The notes under the pieces were generated by a model, which saw only the letters and a program-made list of their open reading frames with translations, ran no database searches and was not told where the DNA came from. The position numbers were made by a program, and so were the translations under genes. Shown here one piece after another: positions 8,217 to 17,205 of a DNA stretch of 51,858 nucleotides. The first letter of the stretch is position 1; every line of letters begins with the position of its first letter. This stretch comes from Paractinoplanes deccanensis (GTDB taxonomy: Bacteria; Actinomycetota; Actinomycetes; Mycobacteriales; Micromonosporaceae). The stretch is from positions 1 to 51,858 of the forward strand of contig NZ_BOMI01000023.1 in the NCBI RefSeq assembly GCF_016862115.1. The letters run 5' to 3'.

Positions 8217-11200
8217 ATGGGCGAATTTCGCGGTATGAAACGGATTCGTGACACTCGTCGCCTTCTGATCACGGCGATCGTAGCGATCACGGCGGGAGGT
8301 GTGGTCGGCATCGCGGCGTCCGACGCCGGGTGGGCGGCCGCGGTCGGCGGTGCGGCGGCCTTGCTCGTCGCGGCCGGCAACATCCTCATCGACCTGTTCG
8401 ACTACTTCCGCTCCGAGGTGCCCGCCGCCAAGCTCCCGGCCGTCGCACGGGAGCTCGCCGAGGCGGTCGAGGAGCAGTGGTCCAAGGAGGCCACCTCGCG
8501 CGGCCTGCGTGACGCCGCCGTCCTGCCACTGCGGTGGACGGCCACGGACCGGGACGTCAGCGACCTCGCGAGCCTCACCGGCGACACCGGAGGGCGGCCG
8601 ATCCGCGTCAACCTCGACGGCGGCATGCGCGACGAGTTCGAGGACGCGATCGCCGATCTGGCCGGCGAGTACGCCCGGATCCCCAGCGGCCGGCTGGTGA
8701 TCCTGGGCGAGCCGGGAGCCGGCAAGACGGTGCTCGCGTTGCTGTTGACGCTCGGCCTGATCCGCCGGCGCCCGGAGGACGGCAAGGTGCCGGTCCTGCT
8801 CAGCGTCGCGAACTGGGATCCCGTTCTCCGGGAGCTGGACGACTGGCTGGTGGAAACCATCGCGGTCGCCTATTACAACGGCCAGCGGGACGTGCCCCGT
8901 GAGCTGCTCCGCGGCGGCTGGGTGCTGCCCGTGCTCGACGGGCTCGACGAGATACCGGAGTCCGCACGCCGAAAAGCCATCGAGTACATCCACCGTTCGT
9001 TGCGGCGTGACCGTCCCATCGTGGTGACGTGCCGGTCGAACGAGTACGAGGACACCATCATGGACGGCTCGCCGGTCCTCAGCCGTGCGCCGGTCATAGA
9101 GCTGTCGCCGATCACCGCGGACGACCTCGAGGCCTACCTACCCCACCAGCGCTGGCGGCCCGGCACCTCCTGGACCGCCGTGCTGACCCGGATCCGCCAG
9201 CGGCCGCAGGGCCCGCTCGCGCTCGCCTTCTCGACGCCGCTGACCGTCTCCCTGGCCCGCCTCGTCTACCGGCGGCTGCCCGAGTTTCCCGACGAACTGC
9301 TCGTCGAGGAGCGTTTCCACAGTCGGCACGCCGTCGAGGACTCGCTGACCGCCCGCACGGTGCGCGCGGCGTACGCGTCCGAGTCCGTGACCTTTCCCGT
9401 GAGCCGCGCCGAGCGCTATTTGGCCTTCCTCGCCAGATACCTGCACGGCGGCCGGGAACGTGACTTCGCCTGGTGGCGGCTCGCTGAGCGGCAGCTGTCG
9501 GTTTGGACGGGCCCCGCCCTTGGGCTGGTTCTCGGCCTGCTGGTGATGATCGCCGTAGCGGTCTGGGTGTCGTTGTCCGATCTCGACGAGCAGGTCGCCG
9601 CGGAGCAGACCGTGTTGTTCGGCTCCACAGTCGGCGCGGTGTTCGCGGGACTGGTGGCCGTCCTGTGGCTGACCGGTGCGCGCCAGTTGCCGGGGCGGCT
9701 GTCGTTCCGGATCCGGGGCTCGGCGCGGCGGCTCGCCGCGGGCTTCCGCTTCGGCTCCGGTGCGGTGGCCGTTCTCGCGGTTCCGGTCCTGGCGGGGTAC
9801 GCGCTGACGATCAGTCTCACGGACACCTGGTCCGTGCGCAGCGGGGAGCTCTTCGCCCAGGCCACCGGCGTCGCGGTCGCGCTGAGCGCCCTGCTGGGGG
9901 TCGTGGTGGCGGTCCAGCGCTGGCTCCAGGACACCGACGGCCCGGCGGCGCCCGTCGACCCGCTCCAGACTCTGCGGTCGGACCGGCTGCTGTCCCTCGT
10001 GGCGGCGTTGGTGGGGGGTGGCATGGTCGCTGCCCTCCTCTATCCGGCGCTCATCCTCGGCGCGTGGGCCGGTGGCCTCGCCGAGGACGTGCTGAGCCAC
10101 TGGTCCGGCTGGCCGGGCGGCCCGGACCTCACGGCGATGTGGCACGCCCGCGACGTCGATTTCCGGACGAAGATTCTGCCGGCGGCCGGCGCCCTCGTTC
10201 CCATGTTCCTGGTCCTGCCCGGCGTCACCGCGTTCGTCCTCATCCTGCTGGCCCGGCCGTGGCCGCGGTACGTCCTGGCGAGCTGGACCCTGGCGGCCCG
10301 CCGCGACCTGCCGGTGCGGATCTCCAGGTTCCTCACGGAGGCGCACACGCTGGGGCTGCTCAGGAGGTCGACGGGGACGTACCAGTTCCGCCACGTACGC
10401 CTCCAGGAGCAGCTGGCCACCTCCTCCATCGACGCTCATGACCAGGGCAAGCGGCCCGCGGCGGCCTCCTCGCAGGAGCGGGCGAGGACCGTTCCCGTCC
10501 GGGGCCTCATCGCCGCCGCGCTGGCCCTCGGGCTCACCGCGGTCCTGGCGGCCACGCTGCCGGTCGACCAGCCCGACTCGACCCGGCACGGCAGCTACGA
10601 CCTGCTCGTCCTCGACGGCACGGCGGGCGCGCCCCTCCTCCGCCGATGGACGTCGGGACCCTACGAGGTCTCCTTCGCCGGCGCCGCGGCCAACGACACG
10701 CACGACGCCGGCGCCGGGTTGATGGCGCTCTTCAGCCCGAACGATCCCGTGGTGCGGATCTTCTCGCCGACGGGTGCGACCACCTCGATCGTCACCGGCC
10801 CCAGCGCTGATGGTGTCCTCTATGCCGGCTTCGGGCCGGGCGGGCAGTGGCTGTACGCCGTGACCGAGAAGCGCGACGACCGTTCCGAGTCGGAAGGCGT
10901 CAACGCCGGCTTCTGGAAGATCATCCGCGATGAGGAGCGCGTCGCTGTGGGACCCCAGGTCTCCCTCGGTGTCATCGATCGCAGGAGACGGGTGTTCTTC
11001 AGCGAGAACGGCGAGACATTCGGCATCGAACGCCCGTCCGGCGCGTTCTCCACGGTGGACCTCTGGTCCGCCGCGGACGGAGCCGCGAGGCCGAGCTTCC
11101 CGTCCGCGGGCGTCGAGTTGCCACCGGCGGCGCCCGATGCCCTGATCGGAGCGACCGACCTGGTGATCAACCGCTCCGCGGCCGGCGGATACGAACTGCG

Positions 11201-12110
11201 GTCGGTGGTGACCGGGAAGCCGATTCGCAGCCTTCAGGGCCTGCGTGGTGATCTGGAAGCGGGCAGCGTGTTCAATGCGGCGAACACGGCTGTGGTGACG
11301 TACTCCTCGCAGGATGTGGCGCAGATGTGGACCCTGACTCCGGGCACTCCGCCCACCGACCTGGGTCGGCCGGCGGAGGGTTCGGCCGTCCGGTTCTCGG
11401 ACGACGGCCGGCGTGTGTTCGTCCTCGGTGAGGACGGCGCGGTGCGAGTGTGGGACGCGTCGCGGCCGAACACGCGGATCGCTGAGATCTCGCCCGTGGC
11501 GGACAAGATCGTGAACTATTCCATCGACAGCAAGGGCACCGTGCTGGTGGCTGAGGGCAAGGGCGACCTTGTGTACGCCTGGCAGGTGGCCGCCCGGCCG
11601 ATGTCGCTGATCGGCGACCGTGGCCTGCGCGGTGCCGGCGTCTCCCTGTCACGGGGCGGCACCATGATGCGGATCGGCGGCGCCGACGGCACGACGCGCG
11701 CCCTCGTTCTCGACGGCGCGCGCCATGATCCTTTCGTGCTGCCCGCGTCGATCTATGACACCGTCACCGACGTCCTGCTGGACGGCTGGGTCGCCGTCCA
11801 CTCCGCCGGAGACTCCGTGACGATCCGCCGGGCCGAACCGGGCGGCATCACCTCGGACACCATCCATGACCTGGACTTCTCCGCGGATCCCCAGGCCACG
11901 GAGACCAGCTTCGCGGTCGCGCTCACCTCCGGCGCCGTGGAGGTGCACGACCGGGACGGCACGTGCCGAGTGCGCCTGTTCGGGCATTCCGGGCGGATCG
12001 CATCGCTCACCTACAGCCCGGATCCCGCGTATCTCGCCTCCAGCGGCTACGACGGGACGGTGCGGCTCTGGCATCTGCCGCCGCCGCGAGGCCCGGAACG
12101 ATGCGACTGA
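8217..12110 (+). CDS. NACHT-domain NTPase with multi-span membrane region and C-terminal WD40-like propeller
   Basis: 1297 residues from ATG 8217, with AGGTGAGG just upstream; GTG 8214 is equally possible. Two hydrophobic segments lie near residues 15-60. The NACHT NTPase follows, with Walker A GEPGAGKT (164-171) and Walker B/NACHT motif VLPVLDGLDEIPE (about 237-249). About six membrane spans lie at roughly 430-690. Next come LGLLRRSTGTYQFRHVRLQ, which normally closes the NACHT helical region, and another span near 760-782. A 500-residue beta-propeller-like tail contains GAVRVWDAS and ends with SPDPAYLASSGYDGTVRLWHL. NACHT proteins are STAND NTPases that oligomerise on sensing a signal, and some bacterial ones are antiphage. 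No effector domain is recognised. With nine spans the propeller could lie outside the membrane (inference). Confidence 0.88.
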   Translation: MGEFRGMKRIRDTRRLLITAIVAITAGGVVGIAASDAGWAAAVGGAAALLVAAGNILIDLFDYFRSEVPAAKLPAVARELAEAVEEQWSKEATSRGLRDAAVLPLRWTATDRDVSDLASLTGDTGGRPIRVNLDGGMRDEFEDAIADLAGEYARIPSGRLVILGEPGAGKTVLALLLTLGLIRRRPEDGKVPVLLSVANWDPVLRELDDWLVETIAVAYYNGQRDVPRELLRGGWVLPVLDGLDEIPESARRKAIEYIHRSLRRDRPIVVTCRSNEYEDTIMDGSPVLSRAPVIELSPITADDLEAYLPHQRWRPGTSWTAVLTRIRQRPQGPLALAFSTPLTVSLARLVYRRLPEFPDELLVEERFHSRHAVEDSLTARTVRAAYASESVTFPVSRAERYLAFLARYLHGGRERDFAWWRLAERQLSVWTGPALGLVLGLLVMIAVAVWVSLSDLDEQVAAEQTVLFGSTVGAVFAGLVAVLWLTGARQLPGRLSFRIRGSARRLAAGFRFGSGAVAVLAVPVLAGYALTISLTDTWSVRSGELFAQATGVAVALSALLGVVVAVQRWLQDTDGPAAPVDPLQTLRSDRLLSLVAALVGGGMVAALLYPALILGAWAGGLAEDVLSHWSGWPGGPDLTAMWHARDVDFRTKILPAAGALVPMFLVLPGVTAFVLILLARPWPRYVLASWTLAARRDLPVRISRFLTEAHTLGLLRRSTGTYQFRHVRLQEQLATSSIDAHDQGKRPAAASSQERARTVPVRGLIAAALALGLTAVLAATLPVDQPDSTRHGSYDLLVLDGTAGAPLLRRWTSGPYEVSFAGAAANDTHDAGAGLMALFSPNDPVVRIFSPTGATTSIVTGPSADGVLYAGFGPGGQWLYAVTEKRDDRSESEGVNAGFWKIIRDEERVAVGPQVSLGVIDRRRRVFFSENGETFGIERPSGAFSTVDLWSAADGAARPSFPSAGVELPPAAPDALIGATDLVINRSAAGGYELRSVVTGKPIRSLQGLRGDLEAGSVFNAANTAVVTYSSQDVAQMWTLTPGTPPTDLGRPAEGSAVRFSDDGRRVFVLGEDGAVRVWDASRPNTRIAEISPVADKIVNYSIDSKGTVLVAEGKGDLVYAWQVAARPMSLIGDRGLRGAGVSLSRGGTMMRIGGADGTTRALVLDGARHDPFVLPASIYDTVTDVLLDGWVAVHSAGDSVTIRRAEPGGITSDTIHDLDFSADPQATETSFAVALTSGAVEVHDRDGTCRVRLFGHSGRIASLTYSPDPAYLASSGYDGTVRLWHLPPPRGPERCD

Positions 12111-12111
12111 T

Positions 12112-12861
12112 CTAAACCTGGGCTCGGCGGCGGGTCAGCGTGCCCGCCACGGCGACCAGGACGGCCGGCAGGCCCACGTGCCAGGCCGCCAGGATCAGCA
12201 GTCCCCGGGTGTCGCTCACCTCGGCGACCTCGAGCGCCGCGGTGATCAGCCCGGCGGCGAGGGCCAGCCCCGCGGCGAGCAGGACGCGCTCGTCGACGAC
12301 CGTCCACAGGGCCAGCGCCACGATCAGCGCCAGCTGCACCCCTTCGGGCAGGGGATAGCCGGCCGACCAGGCGAGGGCGAGCAGCACCGGCAGCGGGTTG
12401 CGCACCGGCAGCCGGGGCCCCGGCAGGAGCAGCAGCACGGCCGCCACCGTGTAGCAGGCGATCGCCGGGATGCTGGTCAGGTCGGTCCCGGCGAGCACCA
12501 GGGCGGACGCCGCGAACGCGAACGCCACGAGGCGGAAGCCGGCGACCACGGCCAGGGCGGCCAGCCCGGCGCAGACCCAGGTGGCGTCCATCAGGCCGGA
12601 GCGCAGCACCACCCCGTAGCGCAGGTCCTGCACCGGGGCGACCGCACCGGCCACCAGCAGCATCAGGGCGGCGGCGCGGGCGGCGTACAGCCATCGCAGG
12701 GTTGCCGGGTGCCCGCCGCCGGTGCGGGCCCGCAGCGCGCCGAGCAGCAGCGCCGGCACCTCGCGGTGCCACGGCCGGTGACGCTCCTCGAGCACGCCGA
12801 GCATCTCGTCGCGCGGGTGGTCCGGGGGATAGAGGCGGACCATCATCTCGTACGCCCTCAC
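12112..12861 (-). CDS. Multi-span membrane protein of unknown function, coupled to PadR
   Basis: 249 residues. The N-terminus is soluble (MRAYEMMVRLYPPDHPRDEML), followed by about seven hydrophobic segments. MVRLYPPxxR with a following region of membrane helices is common in proteins encoded directly after PadR regulators in actinomycetes. The start overlaps the padR stop by 4 bp (ATGA), so it is the likely target or partner of that repressor. The stop is one base from the end of the NACHT gene on the other strand. I do not recognise an enzymatic motif. Confidence 0.8.
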   Translation of the reverse strand: MRAYEMMVRLYPPDHPRDEMLGVLEERHRPWHREVPALLLGALRARTGGGHPATLRWLYAARAAALMLLVAGAVAPVQDLRYGVVLRSGLMDATWVCAGLAALAVVAGFRLVAFAFAASALVLAGTDLTSIPAIACYTVAAVLLLLPGPRLPVRNPLPVLLALAWSAGYPLPEGVQLALIVALALWTVVDERVLLAAGLALAAGLITAALEVAEVSDTRGLLILAAWHVGLPAVLVAVAGTLTRRRAQV

Positions 12862-13160
12862 GCCGGCCTCACCCGCAGCACCACCTGGGCGGCCTCCGCC
12901 ATCCGGACCGCCTCCGCCCGCAGCGCCGCGCGGCCGTCCCCGGTGAGCGCGTAGTGCCGGCGGGCCCGCCCGTTGACCACCTCGTCGCGCACCACCTCGA
13001 TCAGCCCTTCCCGGGCGAGCCGGTCGAGCGCCTGATAGAGCGTGCCGGTCGCGAGCGTGACCCGGCCCTGCGACAGCTCCGCCACCCGGGTCAGGATCGC
13101 GTAGCCGTGGCGCGGCTCGTCCTGCAGCGCCGCCAGGATGAAGTACGTCGGCTCCCTCAT
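12858..13160 (-). CDS. PadR-family transcriptional regulator
   Basis: 100 residues from ATG 13160, which gives the family N-terminus MREPTYFILAAL; an in-frame ATG at 13181 would add seven non-conserved residues and run into the operator. The winged helix shows DEPRHGYAILTRV, TGTLYQALDRLAREGLI and GRARRHYALTGDG. PadR proteins are dimeric repressors, usually of an adjacent membrane or efflux gene. Here that gene is the coupled downstream membrane protein. A perfect palindrome 22 bp upstream is the probable autoregulatory operator. Confidence 0.92.
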   Translation of the reverse strand: MREPTYFILAALQDEPRHGYAILTRVAELSQGRVTLATGTLYQALDRLAREGLIEVVRDEVVNGRARRHYALTGDGRAALRAEAVRMAEAAQVVLRVRPA

Positions 13161-13182
13161 CGCGACACCATATGCCGCCAAC

Positions 13183-13194
13183 TTACATATGTAA
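13183..13194. promoter_or_regulatory. Putative PadR operator, perfect 12-bp palindrome
   Basis: TTACATATGTAA is a perfect inverted repeat and one of the few AT-rich words in the region. It lies 22 bp upstream of the padR start. ATGT/ACAT half-sites are typical of PadR regulators. Confidence 0.65.
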
Positions 13195-13404
13195 ACGCCG
13201 GACTCGCGCGACGGCCAGCTGTACGTGGAGGAGCCGGACGTCTACGGCTCCGACGGCGCGGCCAGCCGGCGGGTGGTCGACCGCATCTCGGCCGGGCTCG
13301 GCGGTCCCGCGCATCCGGGTCTCGGCATCCGCTGGGCGCCGCGAAATCATCCCCGTGAGGTGAGGGAGCGGCCCCCGGTCACGTGGGCTAATGGGCTCTC
13401 GTGA
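13195..13404 (+). other. Open frame without a start codon; possible gene remnant
   Basis: After the in-frame TAA at 13192, the frame reads through a plausible acidic/hydrophobic peptide (DGQLYVEEPDVYG, then VVDRISAGLGG) and stops at 13402-13404. There is no ATG, GTG or TTG at its beginning and I cannot assign a family. It may be the tail of a gene disrupted by insertion of the padR region, or chance coding in GC-rich DNA. Confidence 0.2.
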
Positions 13405-13422
13405 CGCTCGATGGAGGTTGCC

Positions 13423-14013
13423 GTGACCGGTGCCGGGTACGCCCGCGGAGTCGAGGACCTGCCCGGCTGGGTGCGGCGGAGCTGGATCGCGCCGCTGGTG
13501 CTCGGGGTTCTGCTGCTCGCCGTCGGGCTGATCCTGCTGTTCAATCTGCGCGCCGGGATCGGCACGCTGCGCTGGCTGATCGTCGTCGACCTGGTGCTCG
13601 CGTCGGCGCAGGCCTTCGCGACCGCGTCGCTGCGGCGCCGCACCTGGGTGGGGGTCGTCATCGGCGCGCTCTATCTGCTCGGTGCCGTCGTCGGTGTCGT
13701 CTGGCCCGGCGTCACGCTGCTCGTGCTCGTCATCACCGTGGGCGTGGCCCTGCTCGTCGCCGGCATCGCGCAGGCGGTCACCGCGTGGCAGGTGCGGTCG
13801 ACGGCGCGCGGATGGGGCTGGAGCTTCGCGTTCGGCCTGCTGTCGGTCGTCGCCGGGCTGATCTTCCTGTTCGGGAACCCGGCGATCTCGCTGGCCGCTC
13901 TCGCGATCATCCTGGCCTGCCACATCCTGATCGCCGGGTTCATGACCCTGGTCATGGCCTTCACCGTGCGCCGCTTCACCACCGGCCTCGGCGCGGCGGC
14001 CTACGGTCACTGA
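13423..14013 (+). CDS. DUF308/HdeD-like membrane protein
   Basis: 196 residues from GTG 13423, which has GGAGG (13413-13417) 5 nt upstream. An ATG at 13411 overlaps that Shine-Dalgarno sequence and would add four residues. Six evenly spaced hydrophobic segments are arranged as pairs (LVLGVLLLAVGLILLFN, VVIGALYLLGAVVGVVWPG, LLSVVAGLIFLFGNP, LAALAIILACHILIAGF), the pattern of the DUF308/HdeD family. HdeD in E. coli is linked to acid resistance; function here is unknown. It stands alone and converges on the formamidase gene. Confidence 0.82.
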   Translation: MTGAGYARGVEDLPGWVRRSWIAPLVLGVLLLAVGLILLFNLRAGIGTLRWLIVVDLVLASAQAFATASLRRRTWVGVVIGALYLLGAVVGVVWPGVTLLVLVITVGVALLVAGIAQAVTAWQVRSTARGWGWSFAFGLLSVVAGLIFLFGNPAISLAALAIILACHILIAGFMTLVMAFTVRRFTTGLGAAAYGH

Positions 14014-14023
14014 GCCGGCGCGG

Positions 14024-15028
14024 TCACTGAGCCAGGTAGTCGCGCGCCGTCTCGCGCAGGCGGGCATGGATGCCGTCGTACGCGGCGGCGCCACCCAGGT
14101 AGCGCTTGCCCAGCTTGGCCAGCATCGTGTAGTTCGGGTCGCAGACGTTGCCGACCGGTGCCTCGCCGGCCTGGCTGACCAGCTGGTACGCGTCGAGCAC
14201 GTCCAGCCCGGTCAGGCCGGCGGTCCAGGTGACCAGGTCGTGCTGGCTCATCCGGTACGCGTCCTCGAGCGGCCGCGCCGAGCCCGCCGACATGAGCGCC
14301 GCGTCGGTCTCGAAGCGCGGCGTGGGTGTGGCGGCGCCCTTGATGAGGTCCAGGATCACCACCGTGTTCATGGCGGCCTCGACGCCCGTGCCGCAGACCT
14401 CGCCGTCGCCCTGGCGGCAGTGCCCGTCGCCGAGCGCGAAGAGCGCGCCGGGCACGTTCACCCCGAAATACGCGGTGACGCCCGCCCGCAGCTCCGGCGT
14501 GTCCAGGTTGCCGCCGTGCGCGTCCGGCACGATCGTCATGCGGCTCTCGAACGCGGCCGGGGCCACACCCGCCGTGCCGTGCATCGGGTCGAGCGGCAGC
14601 TCCACGCTGAAGTCGCTGCGCCGGGCCTGGTAGCGCACCGTGCCCGCCGCGACGTCCACGTCGTAGCGCCACACCACCTCGTCCAGCGGCGGGTGCAGCG
14701 TCGCTGTGGTGTGCGTGCCGGTGAGCGCCCCGAAGTGCGGGAACGTCGACGAGACCGCCCAGTCGCGCGCCGGCACGATCCGCACGAAGTGCACCGCGAG
14801 GGTGTCGCCGGGTTCCGCGCCCTCCACGTGGATCGGGCCGGTGACCGGGTTGAGGTACGGGAACTCGCACACCACCGACGGCAGGTCGCCGACGCTCCGG
14901 ACGCGCCCGCCGAAGCAGTCCTCGGTGTACAGCTCCACGACGGTGCCCGGCGCGACGCTCAGCACCGGCTCCCGGCCGCCGAACGTGTACGAGAGCTCCT
15001 CCGGGCCGGGGCGATAGCTGACAGTCAC
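14024..15028 (-). CDS. Acetamidase/formamidase family protein
   Basis: 334 residues from GTG 15028, overlapping the permease stop by 4 bp (GTGA). Family features include GPIHVEGAEPGDTLAVHFVRI, HFGALTG, PHGTAG-like MHGTAG, DAHGGNLDTPELRAG, LFALGDGHCRQGDGEVCGTGVE and the C-terminal GNVCDPNYTMLAKLGKRYL. The acidic/His-rich GDGH and GGNLD segments are the expected metal-site region. The family hydrolyses formamide, acetamide or similar small amides to ammonia and acid. Coupling to an APC permease suggests an import-and-hydrolyse pathway for a nitrogen compound (inference). Confidence 0.9.
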   Translation of the reverse strand: MTVSYRPGPEELSYTFGGREPVLSVAPGTVVELYTEDCFGGRVRSVGDLPSVVCEFPYLNPVTGPIHVEGAEPGDTLAVHFVRIVPARDWAVSSTFPHFGALTGTHTTATLHPPLDEVVWRYDVDVAAGTVRYQARRSDFSVELPLDPMHGTAGVAPAAFESRMTIVPDAHGGNLDTPELRAGVTAYFGVNVPGALFALGDGHCRQGDGEVCGTGVEAAMNTVVILDLIKGAATPTPRFETDAALMSAGSARPLEDAYRMSQHDLVTWTAGLTGLDVLDAYQLVSQAGEAPVGNVCDPNYTMLAKLGKRYLGGAAAYDGIHARLRETARDYLAQ

Positions 15029-16407
15029 GTGTCTCCCTCCGACATGCCGGCGAGCTCGGGTCGCCTGCCGGTCGCGTAGAAGACGATAAGCACGATCACG
15101 CCCACACCGAGCCACGCGAAGCCGAGACGCTGCGCGGCGATGTCCGCGTTGATCACCACATACAGCAGGATGAGGAAGCCCGCCGCCGGCACGACCAGAT
15201 GCCGCCACCAGTCGCGGCTGCGCCGGCGCACCACGTAGTGCACCACCACGGCGACGTGCAGCGCCAGGAACGCGGTCATCGCGCCGAAGTTGACGAGCGT
15301 GGACAGCAGCGAGATGCCGTCGTCGCGGCTCGACATGAAGAGGCCGAGGGCCAGCGACACCGCCGCGACGAGCAGGGTGGCGTTCGCCGGGACCCGGTGC
15401 CGCTCGTTGACCCGGCTCAGGAAACGCGGCATCTGGCGGTCGCGCGCCATCGCGTACAGCAGCCTGCTCGTCGCCGCCTGCGCCACGAGGGAGTTGGCGA
15501 AACCCCAGGCGATCGCCGTGGCCAGGGCCGTGAGGTTCGCGAGCCATCCGCCGCCGGCCACCCGTGCGGCGTCGTAGAAGGCGGTGCCCTCGGGGTCGCC
15601 GTCGGCCAGCAGGCCGGGCGCGTCCGGCACGAGCAGCGCGGCCACCCAGGTCTGCACGACGAAGAGCGTGCCGGCCAGCAGCAGCGCGCCCACCATGGCG
15701 CGGCCGATCTGGCGTGCCTCCTCGCGGCTCTCCTCGGCCAGCATGGAGATGCCGTCGAAGCCGAGGAACGACAGCACCGCGATGGACACGGCCCCGAAGA
15801 CGACCGACCACGAGAACGTGTCGGCGTCGAACAGCGGCGCCCACGAGAAGCCGTTGCCCTTGCCGTTCGCCAGCGCCACCACGCCGACCACGAGGAAGAC
15901 GGCCAGGACGACCAGCTCGGCGGCGAGCATCAGCCGGTTGACGCGAGCCGTCATCTTGATGCCGAGATAGTTGACGACGGTGTTGAGCACCACGAAGACG
16001 ACCAGCCACACCCAGACCGGCACTCCCGGCACCAGCGAGTGCATGGCGACGCTCGCCACGAGATACAACAGCCCGGGTACGAGGACGTAGTCGAGCAGGA
16101 TCACCCAGCCGGCGAGGAACCCGGCGGGCGGGGCGATGCCGCGCCCCGCGTAGCTGTAGACCGACCCGGCCATCGGGAAGGCCCGCACCATCTGCGCGTA
16201 CGACAGCGCCGTGAACATCATCGCCACCATGCCGATGACATACGCGAGGGCCACCATCCCGCCGGAACCGGAGTAGACGCTCCCGAAGATCCCGAACGGC
16301 GCGATCGGCACCATGAAGATGAGCCCATAGATCAGCAGGTCGGTGAAGCCCAGCGACCGGCTCAGCTCCTGCCTGTACCCGAACCGCTCGAGGTCGTCCT
16401 GGGCCAT
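15025..16407 (-). CDS. APC-family amino acid/amine permease
   Basis: 460 residues with about 12 hydrophobic segments from ATG 16407. The N-terminus (LSRSLGFTDLLIYGLIFMVP) and first helices with GGMVALAYVIGMVAMMFTALSY, plus AGSVYSYAGRGI, fit the APC superfamily. A central FLGFDGISMLAEE and EEARQIGRAM segment follows. It would import an amino acid, amine or amide by proton coupling. The coupled formamidase downstream suggests an amide or a nitrogen compound that yields one. The divergent gene starts 58 bp away; a small inverted repeat (ATCGA at 16422, TCGAT at 16433) lies in the gap. Confidence 0.92.
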   Translation of the reverse strand: MAQDDLERFGYRQELSRSLGFTDLLIYGLIFMVPIAPFGIFGSVYSGSGGMVALAYVIGMVAMMFTALSYAQMVRAFPMAGSVYSYAGRGIAPPAGFLAGWVILLDYVLVPGLLYLVASVAMHSLVPGVPVWVWLVVFVVLNTVVNYLGIKMTARVNRLMLAAELVVLAVFLVVGVVALANGKGNGFSWAPLFDADTFSWSVVFGAVSIAVLSFLGFDGISMLAEESREEARQIGRAMVGALLLAGTLFVVQTWVAALLVPDAPGLLADGDPEGTAFYDAARVAGGGWLANLTALATAIAWGFANSLVAQAATSRLLYAMARDRQMPRFLSRVNERHRVPANATLLVAAVSLALGLFMSSRDDGISLLSTLVNFGAMTAFLALHVAVVVHYVVRRRSRDWWRHLVVPAAGFLILLYVVINADIAAQRLGFAWLGVGVIVLIVFYATGRRPELAGMSEGDT

Positions 16408-16464
16408 GAGACCGCACGCTAATCGAAAGATGTCGATCACGCCATCGGTTCCTATGCTGAGCGG

Positions 16465-17196
16465 GTGGATCTCGCCGCCGCCGTCAACACGCTCGTCCGC
16501 TTCTGCGCCCGCCGCGACGTGCCCGAGCCGGTCTCCGGCACCGCCGACGTGGCCATCCTCTTCGGCGGCACCATCCTGGCCGGCGCCGACGTGTTCGCCG
16601 CCGCGATGCGCGCGGGCGCCGCCGGCCACTACATGATCGTCGGCGGCCGCGGCCACACCACCGAGGCCCTGCGCCGCGCCCTCGGCGCTTCGTCCGGCAC
16701 CGAGGCGGCGCTTCTCGATCACTACCTGCGACAGCGGTACGGCGTGGCGGCCGACCTCCTCGAGCAGGAGTCCACCAACTGCGGCAACAACGTGACGAAC
16801 GCGCTGAGCCTGCTGCGCGCCTCCGGCGTACGGCACGACCGTCTGCTCCTGATGCAGGACGCGACGATGCAGCAGCGCATGGACGCCGGCTTCCGCCTGC
16901 ACGCGCCTGCCACCCACCTGATCAACTACGCCACCCACCGGACGACCGTGACCGCGGCGGGCGACTCGCTGTCCTACGTGGACCCGCCGGCCGGCATGTG
17001 GCCGCTGGAGCACTACGTCACCCTGCTGATGGGCGAGATCCCGCGTCTCACCGACGACCCCGCCGGCTACGGCCCCGCCGGCCGTGGCTTCATCGCCCAC
17101 GTCGACGTGCCCGCCGACGTCCGCCGCGCCTACTGCCTGCTGCGCGACAGCGGCACCTTCACCACCCGGTCCGCCGACCCGCGCTGGGCGAGCTGA
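16465..17196 (+). CDS. YdcF-like (DUF218) protein
   Basis: 243 residues from GTG 16465. The Rossmann-like DUF218 core is visible: VAILFGGTILAGADVF, YMIVGGRGHTT, the ESTNCGNNVTNAL motif that corresponds to the conserved ES-NT-EN block, and RLLLMQDATMQQRM. E. coli YdcF binds S-adenosylmethionine but its role is unclear. There is no signal peptide or membrane anchor, unlike the SanA/ElyC branch. It is divergent from the permease gene and not obviously in an operon. Confidence 0.85.
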   Translation: MDLAAAVNTLVRFCARRDVPEPVSGTADVAILFGGTILAGADVFAAAMRAGAAGHYMIVGGRGHTTEALRRALGASSGTEAALLDHYLRQRYGVAADLLEQESTNCGNNVTNALSLLRASGVRHDRLLLMQDATMQQRMDAGFRLHAPATHLINYATHRTTVTAAGDSLSYVDPPAGMWPLEHYVTLLMGEIPRLTDDPAGYGPAGRGFIAHVDVPADVRRAYCLLRDSGTFTTRSADPRWAS

Positions 17197-17205
17197 TCGG
17201 GGCGG

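Noticed and set aside
9138..10703. A 521-codon minus-strand frame within the NACHT gene
   Set aside because: Antisense shadow: Arg/Gly/Gln-rich, no family features, while the sense frame encodes membrane helices and NACHT motifs.
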